From Burkholderia sp. H160 (lineage in GTDB: Bacteria; Pseudomonadota; Gammaproteobacteria; Burkholderiales; Burkholderiaceae), in NCBI GenBank assembly GCA_000173575.1, contig ABYL01000001.1, positions 62,001 through 126,000 on the forward strand: a DNA stretch of 64,000 bases, given 5' to 3'. A model generated the notes under the pieces. That model made no database searches. It worked only from the letters and a program-made list of their open reading frames with translations, and was not told where the DNA came from. The position numbers and the translations under genes are program-made. Below, piece by piece: positions 27,701 through 35,552 of this stretch (positions within the stretch are counted from its first letter, which is position 1; every line of letters begins with the position of its first letter).

Positions 27701-28173
27701 TGAATGCCGAACAGTCCGCCGGCGGCGAGGAACATCTCTCCTCCTACTTCCTGGCCATCCTTGCCGACTGCCAGTGGAGGACCGGCGACCGGGAGGGCGC
27801 GCTGCGCAGCATCGAGGAAGCCATGGCGATCGTGGACGCAACCGGCGAGCATTATTACGAGGCCGAATTGCATAGGCTCAAGGGAGCCATCCTGCTCGAT
27901 GCGATGAGCAACGACGAACTTGCCCCCGCGTGCAGGGACGAAGTGCAAGCCTGTTTTCTCAGGGCGATTGCGGTGGCTCGCGCCCAGGGCGCCAGATCGC
28001 TGGAGTTGCGCGCCGCGTCGAGTCTGGCCCGCCTGTGGCAGCGGGCAGGCAGGACCGGTGAGGCGCGGCGGGTGCTGTCTGAAGTTTTCGACACGTTTGC
28101 GGAGGGTTTTGACACCAGCGATTGGCTAGAGGCCAGGGAGTTGCTCAACGCGCTCGCATCGAGCGACGGGTGA
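24736..28173 (+). CDS. Adenylate/guanylate cyclase-AAA-TPR signalling protein with zinc ribbons
   Basis: This 1145-residue multidomain protein starts with two zinc ribbons (Cys 3, 6, 17, 20 and 28, 31, 42, 45). A class III nucleotide cyclase domain follows (residues about 95-265), with metal-binding D104 in LFADMAGST and D148 in KSLGDGILALFG. Next is a STAND/AAA-type ATPase (Walker A GEAGVGKS near residue 330; Walker B-like LLFEDLQWLD). The C-terminal half is TPR-like helical repeats. This layout is known from Burkholderia and Rhizobium relatives, thought to sense partners through the TPRs and make cAMP, but the signal is unknown. The following patatin and HD genes may be in one unit. Confidence 0.92.
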   Translation: MRCTNCGFENLARAGYCAACGASLTRACPRCGHEAAATARFCSECGASLAEAPESARSAPEPPPAPVHYTPHHLAERIRAEHVAMEARGETAGERKTVTALFADMAGSTALIHGLDPEEAHQLIDPVVALMMEAVHYYEGYVAKSLGDGILALFGAPIAHEDHPQRALFAALRMQQAMRGHGDRIRLEKGIPLQVRVGVHTGEVVVRSIRTDDLHTDYDPVGHTIHIASRMEGIATPTSILVSESTHKLAEGYFEFKALGAAQVKGIPEPLPVYELLGPGALRTRLQLAAHRGLARFVGRQTEMAHLNQALEAARAGRGQVVGVVGEAGVGKSRLFHEFKERSRRGCLVLETFSVSHGKAFANLPLIELMKSYFQITAGDDERRCREKVIGKALTLERSFEDLVPYLLYLLGTGESASALAEMDPKVRRDRTFDAITQLLARESRNQPIELLFEDLQWLDRETEAFLTYLVERVPGTRILLLVNYRPEYQPGWDYDQLRLEALGPVEAQGLLTALLGDDASLLPLRQLILEKTEGNPFFMEEVVQTLAEERSLLGEPGRYRVERTPAALHIPTTVQGVLAARIDRLALAEKELLQTLAVIGKEFPFSLIQRICGGQLARTDDDLRELLAHLEASEFIYERPAFPEVEYSFKHALTQEVAGHSLLTERRSALHERTAKAIEALFPTRIADYCSELAHHYSLSGNIPKAVEYLHRAAQQALRHAAHADAMHHLGAALGLLERLPDTPARASRELMLLLSLGPALMDVRGYGAPEVGATYTRARQLSEQFGETSQLFAALLGLRIYNVSCARYAAARELGERMLHMAQQAQDADWLLEAHGALGACLFHQGELSAAVEHEEQALALYDPERHQAHVFAHGVDPGIRALNFLALSLWLQGHPDQARKRNREALALAQKLAYGPTLAFALTYSAELHQLRREASLVRERAEAVIAVATEQGFPYWLAHGTIFRGWAQTEPVSLQDGITLLCEGLNAEQSAGGEEHLSSYFLAILADCQWRTGDREGALRSIEEAMAIVDATGEHYYEAELHRLKGAILLDAMSNDELAPACRDEVQACFLRAIAVARAQGARSLELRAASSLARLWQRAGRTGEARRVLSEVFDTFAEGFDTSDWLEARELLNALASSDG

Positions 28174-28296
28174 ACGAATCGACGTTGTATGCGAATAGCG
28201 GCTTGCCTGTTGACAGCCGGGCCGCGCCACGCATGAGGGGGCAATGCCTTGCCGCGCCCGAGTGGTGTCAAACCGGACCGGCAGAGGAGGTGGTCT

Positions 28297-29346
28297 ATGG
28301 CGACGAAGCAAACAAAACGGCACGACCCCGCGGCGCCCAGACAGATCGCGCTGGCCTTGCAGGGCGGCGGCGCACACGGCGCGTTCACATGGGGCGTGCT
28401 CGACCGCCTGCTCGAAGACGAGAGGCTCGTGATCGAAGGCGTGAGCGCGACCAGTGCTGGCGCAATGAACGGCGCAGTGCTCGCGTACGGGCTGTTGCAG
28501 GGAGGCAAGGACGGCGCGCGTCAGGCGCTGTACGACTTCTGGCATGCGGTCGCGGAGTCGGCCGAGCGCTATAACCCGCTGCGCTGGGTGCCATGGCTCA
28601 AGGGGACGCACAGCTTCGGGCTCGATCATTCGCCACTGTATGCGTTCGCCGACATGATGCTGCGCGTGTTCTCCCCCTATCAGTTCAATCCGCACAACCT
28701 GAATCCTCTGCGCGAACTGCTCGAGAGCCAGATCGATTTTGCGGCGTTGCGCCAGCGGTGTCCGATTCTGCTGTACCTGTGCGCAACCAACGTGGAGACG
28801 GGCAAGATTCACCTCTTCACGGGTGAGGACATCTGCGCGGACGCGGTGCTCGCTTCCGCATGCGTCCCCACCCTGTTCCATGCCGTCGCGATCGCAGGCG
28901 AACATTACTGGGATGGCGGCTATATGGGCAACCCTGCCATCTATCCACTGATCTATCACTGCAACACGAGTGACGTGGTGATCGTCCACATCAACCCGAT
29001 CGTGCGCCGCGGCGTGCCGGTCACGGCAGCCGAAATTCTGAATCGAATCAACGAAATCAGCTTCAACTCATCGCTGATGCGCGAGATGCGCGCAATAGCG
29101 TTTGTGACCAATCTGATCCAGCAAGGGAAACTCGCTCGCGGCGAGATGAAGGAAATGCGGATCCATTCGATCCGCTCCGACGCCGCGATGTCCGCGCTCA
29201 GCGTATCCAGCAAGTACAACGCGGATTGGGGTTTCCTGTCCGAACTGCGCGACAACGGCCGAAGGGAAGCCGATGCGTGGCTGATACAGCACTACGCGGA
29301 TATCGGTCAGCGCTCGAGCATCGACATTCACGAGGAGTTTCTCTGA
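28297..29346 (+). CDS. Patatin-like phospholipase
   Basis: This 349-residue protein starts at the ATG at 28297 behind GAGGAGG. It shows the patatin features: anion-hole motif LQGGGAHGAF, nucleophile S53 in the elbow SATSAGAMNG (the first Gly of GxSxG is Ala, common in this subgroup) and the catalytic Asp in YWDGGY near residue 208. These enzymes release fatty acids from phospholipids. There is no signal peptide. It lies 123 bases after the cyclase/AAA/TPR gene, so a link to signalling is possible. Confidence 0.93.
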   Translation: MATKQTKRHDPAAPRQIALALQGGGAHGAFTWGVLDRLLEDERLVIEGVSATSAGAMNGAVLAYGLLQGGKDGARQALYDFWHAVAESAERYNPLRWVPWLKGTHSFGLDHSPLYAFADMMLRVFSPYQFNPHNLNPLRELLESQIDFAALRQRCPILLYLCATNVETGKIHLFTGEDICADAVLASACVPTLFHAVAIAGEHYWDGGYMGNPAIYPLIYHCNTSDVVIVHINPIVRRGVPVTAAEILNRINEISFNSSLMREMRAIAFVTNLIQQGKLARGEMKEMRIHSIRSDAAMSALSVSSKYNADWGFLSELRDNGRREADAWLIQHYADIGQRSSIDIHEEFL

Positions 29347-29390
29347 GCGTCGGGTAGCCGCAGGGACGCGCGGTGCGCAAAGGAGCAGGG

Positions 29391-30005
29391 ATGACCGACA
29401 TGCAGGGACGCTTCGTCGAGTTGTGGTCGCGCAACGGGGGAGCGCGCGCCGAGGCCGTCTACACCGATCTCGCGCGACGCTATGGGGAACCGCTTCGCCA
29501 CTATCACACGTTGCGTCACGTTCGCCGCTGCCTGCGCTATTTCGATCTGGCGCGCCATGCCATCCCGCATCCCGATCTCGTGGAGCTTGCCCTCTGGTGC
29601 CACGACGTGATCTATGTTCCGGGCGCACGGGACAACGAACCGTGCAGCGCAGACTGGCTCCGGCGCACTTCCGGCGGTCGTATTGCGATGTGTGAGCACA
29701 TCTGCGAAATGATCCTCGCGACCCGACATACCAGCGTGCCCGACGACCTCGATGAGCGCTTTGCGTGCGACATCGACCTCGCTGTGCTTGGCGCCGTGCG
29801 TACGCGGTTTCGCGAGGATGGCGCGCGCCTGCGGACCGAGCGCCCCGACCTCGACGACCGCGCGTATGAGTTGCAGGAACGGATGATCCTGAGCAGCCTG
29901 CTTGCGCGGCCGCGTATCTATCTCACCGACTATTTCCATGCGCGGTGCGAGGTGCGCGCTCGCGAGAATCTGTCGTGGCGGCTTGGGTTGGCGATGCCGG
30001 AATAA
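29391..30005 (+). CDS. HD-domain metal-dependent phosphohydrolase-like protein
   Basis: The 204-residue product starts at the ATG at 29391 behind AAAGGAGCAGGG. It has the HD pattern: YHTLRHV early, then ALWCHDVIY (the HD pair) and a later Asp in CDIDLAVLG. This matches the predicted metal-dependent HD family COG4339, whose substrate is unknown. It follows the patatin gene by 44 bases, so the two are likely co-transcribed. Confidence 0.85.
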   Translation: MTDMQGRFVELWSRNGGARAEAVYTDLARRYGEPLRHYHTLRHVRRCLRYFDLARHAIPHPDLVELALWCHDVIYVPGARDNEPCSADWLRRTSGGRIAMCEHICEMILATRHTSVPDDLDERFACDIDLAVLGAVRTRFREDGARLRTERPDLDDRAYELQERMILSSLLARPRIYLTDYFHARCEVRARENLSWRLGLAMPE

Positions 30006-30277
30006 CAAGGAAGAGGCGGCGCGGGTTCGATCGACGCTGGACCGCGTTCCAATGGAGGGACGTGGCGCGTATTGTCCTGGCGTGGCCGACGCGTATTGCT
30101 TGTGCCGAGCGTGCGACGGCGGCTGCAATCCGGGTCAGCAGTCCAATCGTCGGAAGCCGACCCGGACAGGCCGTACGGCCACGTTGCGCGCTTGCCGATG
30201 TCCTGCGAGTGCCCTGCAATGCAAAAGACAGTTGGGCTCTGGCGTTCTGGTCTGCATCCGTCAACAACTATCTTCTA

Positions 30278-31231
30278 TCACTGGAAGTGATGCACATAGC
30301 GCAGCACCAGGCGCGTTCCTTCGGGCCGGTTGCGCGCATCCGCCTCGAAATAGGCATTGAATAGCAGGTGGTCGTGCTGGGAAAAGCTATACATCGCACC
30401 CGGGCCGATCGCCCACACCGCTTCACGCTGCCCGGACACGTTCTGGCCATTCACCCTCATGTCGGAAATCTGGCGCAACCAGTAGCCGTTCAGGCCGATC
30501 CGCAGGCCGGGTATCACCTCGTATTCAGTGGCGATGTTGGCGTGCAGCGCCTGTCCTGCCTGCGATGAAGTCGCACCCTCTCCCAGGCCTTGATAGGGCC
30601 GATTGTTCGTGGCATTCCAGAGGTAGTGCAGCCGCCAGGAGACTGTCCATTTGGGATTGATCCAGACAGTCGCCGCCCAGTACGGATCGATTGACCAGAA
30701 GCCGCTGCCAGGGTTGATCGCTTTGCTTGGGTCGTAGGCACCGGTTGGCGCGATGATCTGGAATTCGAAACGTTGTGCAAAACGGGGTCCGTCGGGGCCC
30801 ATGATCGGATCGAACTGGATGAACGGCCCAACAAGCACGTCGCCGAACCCCGTGCGAGCGTTCAGCGCCACGTTGCCCATGCCGTCGTCGGTATGGGCCG
30901 AAGCGACCCACGGCAGGATCACGTCAATGCCCGGATGCGCGCCGGCAATCTTGAACGGCGACTGGTAAACGAGTTGCGTCAGGCCCGCGAAAATATCGAT
31001 GTTCTGCTTCGGCAGAGCGACCTTGTTGCCGGCATTGTCGTTGATCCGGTCTGCCGTGTAGTACTCGAGGTACTGCGTTGCATACCAGCCTGACCCCGCC
31101 GGCGGCGCGCCGTCGAGGAAGCTCGTGAAGCCGAGGTTTATGTTCGGCAGGTCGGCTGCTGTTGCCGGTGCGGAACCTGTCAGGCCAAACACAGCGAAGC
31201 AGAACAGCAGCGTGCGGAAGCGTTGCTTCAT
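30278..31231 (-). CDS. Outer-membrane transport protein, MetA-pathway (phenol degradation) / SphA family
   Basis: The 317-residue product has a signal peptide (residues 1-26, end ATAADLP) and then a beta-barrel-like sequence with alternating aromatic and polar residues. It ends in FQ with the preceding RLVLRYVHHF, as in outer-membrane barrels. It resembles COG4313 proteins, which are found at the ends of aromatic-degradation operons and are thought to help uptake of hydrophobic substrates. A GAGGGGA site precedes the start. It is the last gene of the StyA/StyB-like operon. Confidence 0.85.
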   Translation of the reverse strand: MKQRFRTLLFCFAVFGLTGSAPATAADLPNINLGFTSFLDGAPPAGSGWYATQYLEYYTADRINDNAGNKVALPKQNIDIFAGLTQLVYQSPFKIAGAHPGIDVILPWVASAHTDDGMGNVALNARTGFGDVLVGPFIQFDPIMGPDGPRFAQRFEFQIIAPTGAYDPSKAINPGSGFWSIDPYWAATVWINPKWTVSWRLHYLWNATNNRPYQGLGEGATSSQAGQALHANIATEYEVIPGLRIGLNGYWLRQISDMRVNGQNVSGQREAVWAIGPGAMYSFSQHDHLLFNAYFEADARNRPEGTRLVLRYVHHFQ

Positions 31232-31276
31232 GAAATCCCCTCTTTTTTTATGCCTAAGGAATGCGAAATAAATGGA

Positions 31277-31810
31277 TCAGGAAAAAGCCGGATTGCTAGC
31301 TACCGCGCCGTACTGTCCCAGGTGGAAGACCAGCGGCGCATGGCCATCCGCTTCGAAATGCTCGATCTGGCCGATAAAGATCAGGTGATCGCCGCCTTCG
31401 TGCTGCGCAAGGTTGCGGCACACGAAGTGCGCGCTGCAGCCATCGAGCACCATGGCGCCGCCGGTGCTTTCGCGGCAGGCCACGCCCGCGTACTTGTCCG
31501 GTGACGCTTTCGAAAAACGGCGCGATAGTTCGATCTGGTCTTCGGCCAGCACGTTGATAGCGAAGTAGCCGGCATCCACGAAGTCCTGGCAACTAGGCGA
31601 CGTCTTGCCGATACTCCAGAGCACAAGAGGCGGATCGAGCGACAGCGACGCAAACGAGTTCGCGGTCAGGCCGAGCTTGCGTCCATCCCGCGCGGCGGCC
31701 GTGATTACGGTGACCCCCGTCGGATACTGCCCGAAGGCGTTGCGTAATTGGCGCGTGACATTCACCAGCTCATCGGATTTCGCGGCGGCGGGTTCGGGGG
31801 CGTTGCACAT
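31277..31810 (-). CDS. Flavin reductase component (StyB/IndB-like)
   Basis: The ~177-residue product matches the flavin-reductase-like family: RNAFGQYPTGVTVITA, TANSFASLSLDPPLVLWSIGK and FAINVLAEDQ are conserved. It should reduce FAD with NADH for the monooxygenase encoded just upstream. A preceding AAGGAG supports the ATG at 31810; another ATG lies six bases upstream. It is 23 bases from the end of the monooxygenase gene. Confidence 0.9.
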   Translation of the reverse strand: MCNAPEPAAAKSDELVNVTRQLRNAFGQYPTGVTVITAAARDGRKLGLTANSFASLSLDPPLVLWSIGKTSPSCQDFVDAGYFAINVLAEDQIELSRRFSKASPDKYAGVACRESTGGAMVLDGCSAHFVCRNLAQHEGGDHLIFIGQIEHFEADGHAPLVFHLGQYGAVASNPAFS

Positions 31811-31833
31811 CAACATTCTCCTTGTCGTGTTGA

Positions 31834-33072
31834 TTACGCCGCGCGCGCAGCGTGTTCGCCGATCAGAGCCGAGCAGGCGGCCGGATCGAACCACCATGGC
31901 GAGAACGTACGCGGGTCGTCGAAGCCGTTGGCAATGGTCGAGGCGAGCGTTGGAAACTGACCGGCTGCACCGAGCAACTCGAGAATGTGCTGCGGCGGTG
32001 GCGTGAGCAGCGAGTTCGTCCACTTGACGACCGTTTGCGCATACGACCAGTAACGATCGAAGGTCTGCTGCATCCAGTCCTCGCTGTAGGCGGCGTTGCC
32101 GCGCTCGAGAATGGCGTCGAGATAGACCTTCGTGCACTTGGCGGCATTGTTCGAACCCTGGCCAGTGATCGGATCGTTCACTACGATCGCATCGGCCATG
32201 CCGAACACGTTCTTGCCGGAAGGCAGCCTGAACCAGGGATTGCGCACAGTGGGCGCGAAACGGCCGCTCAGCACACCGTTCGGATCGGTCAGTTCTACGT
32301 TGGCGCAGCGCTCTGCCTCCCACGGCAGGTATTTGCGCAGAATGGCCAGGCTGGTCTCGAGATGCTGTTCGGGTGTCTTGACGTCCGCCCAGCAATCGAG
32401 CGGCCCACCGGGAATGCCTTCGAACACCATGATTTCGCACGGGCCGCTCGTGGTCAGGGCGGGGAACACGAAGTACTCGCCCACGCCCGGAATCAGATTG
32501 AAGCGCACGCGCGAGTAGGGCGTCGACGGCGTCATGCCCTTCACGTAGGTCAGCGCCAGCGCGCGCTGCGGCTTGTCGAAGGGGCTGCGCTCGGCGTTGC
32601 GGCCCAACAGATTGACAATTTCGCCTTTGCCCGCGGCGAGCAGCACGAGGTCATGGCTGCGTGCGAGCTCTTCCATTTCGGGCACGCCAACGTCGCAGAT
32701 CCGCACATCGACACCACGCTGGCCGGCGGCTTCGAGCCAGGCCGACATCTTGACGCGCTGATCCACGGATTGCGCAGGGTGCGCAAGGCGCGCAGACCAG
32801 TCGATCAGCTTGCCGCCTGGCACGTCCGGATGCGGAACCGCGAGGCCAATGCCTTCCACGGGCGGGCAGGATGCGTCCCACCAGTTCAGGCCGAGATCGC
32901 GCTCGATCTGCAGCGACGTGTTGAACATGCACTGACTCGACATGACCTTGCCGGTGCGGATCTGCTGTGCGTCGCGATTGGTCGCGAGCGTGACTTGATA
33001 ATCACGGTCGAGCAGCGCGAGCGCGAGTTGCAGACCGGACTGACCGGCGCCGACAATCGCAATTTTTCTCAT
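31834..33072 (-). CDS. StyA-like styrene/indole monooxygenase, FAD-dependent
   Basis: This 412-residue protein has the length and pattern of StyA: FAD motif IVGAGQSGLQLALALL at the start, RTGKVMSSQCMFNTSLQIERDLGLNWW in the first third, a central MVFEGIPGGPLDCWAD and the late ADAIVVNDPITGQGSNNAAKC, which holds the flavin phosphate region. Two-component enzymes of this family epoxidise styrene or attack indole at C2-C3. The flanking SDR and DLH-like fusion point to indole rather than styrene. The start is the ATG at 33072; the frame extends 40 codons further without similarity. Confidence 0.92.
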   Translation of the reverse strand: MRKIAIVGAGQSGLQLALALLDRDYQVTLATNRDAQQIRTGKVMSSQCMFNTSLQIERDLGLNWWDASCPPVEGIGLAVPHPDVPGGKLIDWSARLAHPAQSVDQRVKMSAWLEAAGQRGVDVRICDVGVPEMEELARSHDLVLLAAGKGEIVNLLGRNAERSPFDKPQRALALTYVKGMTPSTPYSRVRFNLIPGVGEYFVFPALTTSGPCEIMVFEGIPGGPLDCWADVKTPEQHLETSLAILRKYLPWEAERCANVELTDPNGVLSGRFAPTVRNPWFRLPSGKNVFGMADAIVVNDPITGQGSNNAAKCTKVYLDAILERGNAAYSEDWMQQTFDRYWSYAQTVVKWTNSLLTPPPQHILELLGAAGQFPTLASTIANGFDDPRTFSPWWFDPAACSALIGEHAARAA

Positions 33073-33127
33073 GGTTGGTACCTCGAAGTCGATAGATGAA
33101 GGAAGCGTGTTTGCGGATCGTCTGGTC

Positions 33128-33931
33128 TTACTCGGCCAGCTTCGGAATTGCCGGTGCGGCCTGTTCGGGACCCATCGCCGAATAGCCGCCATCGACGGCG
33201 TAATCGGCGCCTGTCACGAAACTCGCTGCATCAGTACAGAGAAAGGTGACGACATGCGCGACTTCCTCCGGATTGCCGACGCGTCCAAGCAGATGAAAGG
33301 GGGCGGCCACACGGTCCGTCTTCGCGCGATCGCCATGTGTGAGCTCGTCCATCACACGCGACCAGGTCCAGCCGGGCGAAACGGAATTCACGCGGATCCT
33401 GTCCTGCGACAGATCCATTGCCATGTTTCGCGTGAGCGCCTTGAGCGCGGCTTTCGAGGTCGGATAGAGCCATCGCCCCGTTTGCGCGCACTCGGCGGAG
33501 ATCGAGCTGAAGTTGACGATCGAGCCGCCACCGCGCTTGACCATATACGGATGCACGGTCTTGACCAGCATGACCGCCGAGATCACGTTCACGTTCATCG
33601 CGGCGAGCCAGTCGTTGCGGCCTGCCTGGATGCCGTTGTCGACATAGCTGCAGGCCAGATTGACGAGGATGTCGATGCCGCCGAACTGTTGCGCGGTTCT
33701 CGCGACTGCCTGCTCCAGGGCGGAGTCGCTGGTGATATCCGTTTCGATGAAGAGGCCGTTGGCGCCGAGTGAATCGGCTACGCGTCTGCCGTTCTGAACG
33801 TCGATATCGAGCACGGCAACGCTGGCGCCGGTGGCAGCGAGATCCCGGGCAACGGCCGCACCGATCAGCGTAGCGCCGCCCGTCACTATTGCGGTCTTGC
33901 CTGCGAGTGAGGTCATGATGGCTTGCTCCAT
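33128..33931 (-). CDS. Short-chain dehydrogenase/reductase
   Basis: This 267-residue classical SDR has the NAD(P) motif VTGGATLIGAAVA, a D-I-D stretch suggesting NAD, NLACSY (an NAG-like site with Leu), the catalytic Ser in NFSSISAE and Y-P-T-S-K (active-site Tyr and Lys). It lies 55 bases before the StyA-like gene and 21 bases after the DLH-fusion gene. In indole clusters the SDR oxidises the dihydrodiol to 3-hydroxyindolin-2-one. An internal ATG five codons in (33916) is an alternative start. Confidence 0.9.
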   Translation of the reverse strand: MEQAIMTSLAGKTAIVTGGATLIGAAVARDLAATGASVAVLDIDVQNGRRVADSLGANGLFIETDITSDSALEQAVARTAQQFGGIDILVNLACSYVDNGIQAGRNDWLAAMNVNVISAVMLVKTVHPYMVKRGGGSIVNFSSISAECAQTGRWLYPTSKAALKALTRNMAMDLSQDRIRVNSVSPGWTWSRVMDELTHGDRAKTDRVAAPFHLLGRVGNPEEVAHVVTFLCTDAASFVTGADYAVDGGYSAMGPEQAAPAIPKLAE

Positions 33932-33952
33932 GTTCTTGAGAGGATGATTCGG

Positions 33953-35197
33953 TCAGTGGGCGTCGTTGGCGGGGATGCTGTCCTGCCAGCGCTTCATCAG
34001 CGTGTTGGACGGGAGAGTTTCGTCGAGTAGTTTGCGGGCGGTATCGACGCCGGTGGTTGGCAGCCCCGTCGGATCGAGCAGGCCGATCTGCACCAGTACG
34101 CTGGCCTGGTCCCAGTAGATGTGCTCGTGGTAGAGCTTGTTGCCGCGGAATTTCACCACCGCCAGCAGCGGAATCTCGACGCGTTTGCCGGTGGGCGCAA
34201 TGCCGGGCAGCATCCAGTCGATCTCGGTGGTGTGCGTAAAGCAGAACAGCATTTCGTCGACGATCTGCGTCGCGCCGATGGTGCGCGAGATCGGCGTGAT
34301 GGCCGTATCGGGCGGATTGGCGTGCACGAAGTGGTGGCGATAGAAGCGTTTCAGCTCCTTGTGGCCTACGCCGCCCGTCAGGGTTGGGATATGGTTGACA
34401 TAGGGTTCAGCGACCATCGTCGCCATCGTGGCATCGACGTCGCGCGTCGCAAACTCGTGGGCGAGGTGTTCTTCCCACAGTGCCGACAGATCGTAGTGCG
34501 GCCCCAGCGTCTTGCGAAATGCCGCAATCGCACGCTCATGCGCCATCATCGCGGACGGCTTGTCGAAGTGGTCGCCACCCTTGCGGGCGAAAGCGTGATC
34601 GACTCCCGGATAGACATACACTTCGACGTTCTCATGGTGGCCCAGCGCTGCCGTGATCTGCTGCTGCGCCTCGGGCGGGCAGAAGCGATCGAGTGCGGCG
34701 ATGTTCAGGACGAGGCGCCCCTTGATGTGGGATGCTTCTTCCAGTGCCCGCTCGATGCCCACGCCGTAGTAGCTGACTGCGCAAGCCACGGGCAGACGGC
34801 AGGCCGCAAGATAGGCCAGCTTGCCGCCCAGGCAGAAACCGAGCACACCGGCCTCGCCCTGGCACTCAGGCAAGGTCCGGAGTACTTTGAGCGTCGCGCC
34901 GATATCGTCGACGCCCTTGTTCTCGTCATATTGCTGGTAGAGGTCGAACGCACGCGCGAATCCGGTTTCCGTATAACCGAGCTCGATGCCCGGTTCGACG
35001 CGCCAGAACAGGTCGGGCACCAGCACCGTATAGCCTTCCTCGGCGTAGTAGTCGGCCACGTCGCGCATGGTCGCGTTGACACCGAAGATCTCCTGGCACA
35101 GCACGATGCCAGGACCTGTGCCACTTGCAGGGGTCGCCAGGTAGGCGCGGAACGCGTCACCGTCCGGCGAGGGAATATCGATGTATCGTCCTTTCAT
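33953..35197 (-). CDS. Dienelactone hydrolase-SnoaL-like fusion protein
   Basis: The 414-residue product has two domains. Residues 1 to about 245 are a dienelactone hydrolase: nucleophile Cys in LGFCLGGKLAYL, Asp in LDRFCPPE and His in GVDHAFARKGGDHF. Residues about 265-405 are a SnoaL/NTF2-like domain (YVNHIPTLTGGVGHKELKRF; MLPGIAPTGKRVEIPLLAVVKF). In indole clusters a cofactor-free protein turns 3-hydroxyindolin-2-one into anthranilate, and this fusion is the candidate here by position. GGAG precedes the ATG at 35197. It is the first gene of the operon, divergent from the AraC gene. Confidence 0.85.
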   Translation of the reverse strand: MKGRYIDIPSPDGDAFRAYLATPASGTGPGIVLCQEIFGVNATMRDVADYYAEEGYTVLVPDLFWRVEPGIELGYTETGFARAFDLYQQYDENKGVDDIGATLKVLRTLPECQGEAGVLGFCLGGKLAYLAACRLPVACAVSYYGVGIERALEEASHIKGRLVLNIAALDRFCPPEAQQQITAALGHHENVEVYVYPGVDHAFARKGGDHFDKPSAMMAHERAIAAFRKTLGPHYDLSALWEEHLAHEFATRDVDATMATMVAEPYVNHIPTLTGGVGHKELKRFYRHHFVHANPPDTAITPISRTIGATQIVDEMLFCFTHTTEIDWMLPGIAPTGKRVEIPLLAVVKFRGNKLYHEHIYWDQASVLVQIGLLDPTGLPTTGVDTARKLLDETLPSNTLMKRWQDSIPANDAH

Positions 35198-35552
35198 TGG
35201 GCTCTCCGATAGGGTTGCGGCTCGAGTGGCCACAGTGTTCTGCGACAAAACGATTGGCTCTATCCGTTTCGTTCAACGGCTATCCGAGGAGTCCAGAAAC
35301 CTGCGGAACGAGGGAAAACCCGGCAGGGCGGGCGAGGGTAATTGAGGATGGCTGCCTAAAGATCGCGGGCCTACAGTACGCAGCTACCCGACAATGGCCT
35401 GCTTCTTGCGTCTTTCACGTCGCAAGGAAGCCGTAGGAATCCGCAGGCAGTACTCCGCTGGGCGGCACTCCGCTTTCTATCTACCTACGGCTCGTGAAAT
35501 CAGGAAAACCGTGCACGAATGAGGTGCAGGTGGATGTTCTTGGAGAACTGCT
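35198..35552 (+). promoter_or_regulatory. Divergent control region between the DLH-fusion operon and the AraC gene
   Basis: These 355 bases separate the two start codons and must hold both promoters. A direct repeat ACTCCGCT at 35452-35459 and 35467-35474 (period 15) is a candidate AraC-type half-site pair. No other structure was seen. Confidence 0.5.
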
